In this document: positions 63,201 through 64,000 of the stretch, piece after piece
Layout of the letters: every line of letters starts with the position of its first letter
Numbering within the stretch: the first letter of the stretch is position 1
The notes under the pieces: generated by a model
The model's input: only the letters and a program-made list of their open reading frames with translations
What the model was told of the DNA's origin: nothing
Database searches by the model: none
Program-made: the position numbers and the translations under genes
Source of the DNA: Bradyrhizobium sp. WSM1743
GTDB taxonomy: Bacteria; Pseudomonadota; Alphaproteobacteria; Rhizobiales; Xanthobacteraceae
DNA length: 64,000 bases
Assembly (NCBI RefSeq): GCF_000473065.1
Contig: NZ_AXAZ01000033.1
Location: 1-64,000 of the forward strand
Direction of reading: 5' to 3'

Positions 63201-63373
63201 TCTCGATTATTGGTGGGCTATTGGTGAGCCAGGTGCTGACGTTGTTCACGACGCCCGTCGTGTATCTGGCGCTCGATCGCCTGCGCCCCAATGTCGAAAG
63301 GCGTAGATTTGAACACCGCGCCCCGCGCGCTCGAACCGACGCGAGCGCGGCGGTAGATATCCCGGCCAAGTAA
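60251..63373 (+). CDS. mdtC: RND multidrug efflux pump, second subunit
   Basis: The protein has 1040 residues, starting at ATG 60251, 23 bases after mdtB. It has the same fold as MdtB: ETCLRRPVGVSLLMLALLLC start, Asp-Asp in ALTVATGFIVDDAIVVIEAI, and IGIVKKNAIMLIDYALVAER in helix 10. Less than half of its residues match MdtB, so the pair is an old duplication, as in MdtBC. The region upstream of the start has only a weak site (CGGAG 11 bases before). No TolC-type gene follows, so an external channel is needed. Confidence 0.92.
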   Translation: MVGFLETCLRRPVGVSLLMLALLLCGALASRFLPVASLPQVDYPTIMVTAELPGAEPQTMATAVAAPLERRIGQIAGIAELTSTSLLGTTTVVVQFELSRPINAAARDVQAAINAAAPDLPPGMSRPPTWRKNNPSAAPVLILALTSKSLPSGAVYEAAETILAQQLSQVEGVGQVTVNGSEKPAVRVQVNPAALASMGLGLEDVRAVLNAVNATGPKGGIDTTDSSYVIRVNDQMRWAGEYKSVIVATRHGTPIRLDAVASVVDSVENVRTSGWFNNQPAVLVFVFKEVNANVIETVDRIRALLPTLQAWLPAAVDLSVMSDRTETIRASVHEIELCLLISLGLIVATVFLFLRRFWATSAAAITIPLSIAGTFSAMYLLGYSIDNLSLMALTVATGFIVDDAIVVIEAISRRMRSRESPLQAARQAARQIGFTVLSISVSLIAALIPLLFMGGMIGRLFREFAVTLALAIAVSAMVSLTLIPVMGAYLGRARRGAGKPPFELIFERLLAAYEAVLVVVLQHRKATLAVLGATVLATAGLWIQVPKGFFPQQDTGAIVAIAEAPMTVSFQAMTRRVQNLMSVLLNDPAVARVGSYTGQSGSTSNQARIFIALRPLAERGLDTDQVIARLRRATREVQGVALYMVPVQELRVGGRISKAQYQYTITGPDLGELETWAGRLVERLKDFPDLRDVTTDLEVGALQTMLVIDRDAAARLQVAPNDIDQTLYDAFGQRLVSSIYAPHYTYHVVLEATPELQEDPSSLAKVYVAGPGGRQVPLGNVVRVEHGVQMSAVAHQGQAPAVTLTFSMRAGLPIQRGTEIVERVMREMGPPGHIQGSFQGNARAFTESLATLPMLIAMALFAVYVILGILYESMIHPVTILSTLPSAGVGAILALWAVGRPLDLIGVIGIILLIGIVKKNAIMLIDYALVAERDYARSPEQAILEACRLRFRPILMTTIAAILGAVPLAVGLGVGSGLRQPLGISIIGGLLVSQVLTLFTTPVVYLALDRLRPNVERRRFEHRAPRARTDASAAVDIPAK

Positions 63374-63461
63374 TGCGTAACGAGACGCACGTAAGAACAG
63401 TCCCGATCAAGCACGATCCAGCGTATCGTTCATTGCCGGATTGGCAGAGGAGTGGTCCAGC

Positions 63462-64000
63462 GTGACTGAGATGCGGCACGAGACTCCTACAATGACCGCT
63501 GTGTTGAAGGTCTCGTACCTCCTCGCGATGACAGTAGTTGCATTCGCTGTGCCGGCGCTTTCGCTGACCGAGCCGGCGCGCTGGTTTGTCATTCCCTGCC
63601 TTGCAGGCATTCAGGCCATCATTCTCCTGGCCTGCCGAGTCGGTCTGCGCGATGTCACACGCATGGCTTTGCGGCTCAAGTGGCTGTTCGTCTTTCTGAT
63701 TGGCATGTATGCCCTGCTGCCGCCCGAGAACCCTTCTGCAAACGACGTGATGACGGAGTGGGCTGTTCCAGGGGTCGGCTGGCCACTAACGATCAACGTG
63801 AGTGGGCTTGAGAAGGGGGCGCTGATGTGTTTGCAGATCGTGACTGTCCTGCTGGCATCGGCTGTCGTGCGCTTGACCGGCAGCGGCAGGGACTTGGTCA
63901 ATGGCCTGCATGCATTCCGATTGCCGCCGCTGTTCGTGCATGCGCTTGACCGGACTTTTGCTCTCGTCGAAGGCACGCACGGAACGGAGCGCGGGCGAGG
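63462..64000 (+). CDS. EcfT/CbiQ-like energy-coupling transporter membrane protein (partial)
   Basis: The frame is open from GTG 63462 (AGAGGAGTGG upstream; ATG 63471 is an alternative) to the window end, 179 codons. It has several membrane helices (AVLKVSYLLAMTVVAFAVPA, WFVIPCLAGIQAIILLACRV, WLFVFLIGMYALLPP) and then ALMCLQIVTVLLASAVVRLT, GSGRDLVNGLHAFRLPPLFV. The last stretch resembles the T component of ECF or CbiQ transporters, where Arg-containing helices touch the ATPases. It is 88 bases after mdtC. Without the C-terminus the assignment is moderate. Confidence 0.55.
   Translation, partial: MTEMRHETPTMTAVLKVSYLLAMTVVAFAVPALSLTEPARWFVIPCLAGIQAIILLACRVGLRDVTRMALRLKWLFVFLIGMYALLPPENPSANDVMTEWAVPGVGWPLTINVSGLEKGALMCLQIVTVLLASAVVRLTGSGRDLVNGLHAFRLPPLFVHALDRTFALVEGTHGTERGR

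Overview
The window looks like part of a soil alphaproteobacterium of the Bradyrhizobium/Rhodopseudomonas group. The basis is high GC content, many small proteins that I recognise only from Bradyrhizobium-type genomes, molybdenum-storage genes, and abundant IS630, IS256, IS21, IS5-like and IS91 sequences. This placement is inference; there is no rRNA or complete tRNA to anchor it.

The first 30 kb is an accessory region in decay. It holds broken genes for Ku, two DNA-ligase remnants, a TolA-like coiled-coil protein, a family-4 glycosyltransferase and an agmatine deiminase. Scattered among them are small intact genes: a two-gene module present twice (6.6 and 9.7 kb, on either side of an IS256-type element), an H-NS oligomerisation domain without its DNA-binding half, a Tat-type His-rich protein present as one good and one frameshifted copy, an operon ending in a stand-alone M41 (FtsH-type) peptidase, and a large glycine-rich exported protein. 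At 27.65-28.38 kb lie three successive 3' halves of tRNA genes (Glu-CTC, Gly-CCC, probable Ser), best read as attachment-site scars of integrated elements.

From 30.5 to 38 kb the sequence is more ordinary. It has a DUF2231/GH15/membrane protein/SDR cluster, a lytic transglycosylase, and an ECF sigma factor between two small Cys-containing membrane proteins. About 100-bp interspersed repeats punctuate this stretch. An IS91 element (transposase plus tyrosine recombinase) follows and cuts off an Imm50-like gene. Then come an AcpA-type phosphoesterase, a perfect 52-bp palindrome, an alpha/beta hydrolase and a second, decayed IS21 element.

From 48.0 to 54.5 kb, on the minus strand, is a compact six-gene molybdenum locus: modA-modB-modC (molybdate ABC importer), a gene for an exported protein of 14 WD40 repeats, and mosB-mosA (the two subunits of the ATP-dependent molybdenum/tungsten storage protein). 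Together they would import molybdate and store it as polyoxomolybdate; the WD40 protein's role is unknown and it is the most interesting novelty in the window. Divergent from modA are a GYF-like membrane protein and, convergent with that, a Pro-Gly-Trp-rich exported protein.

The window ends with an mdtABC-type RND efflux operon (one adaptor, two pumps, no outer-membrane channel in view) and the start of an EcfT/CbiQ-like membrane protein that runs off the edge.
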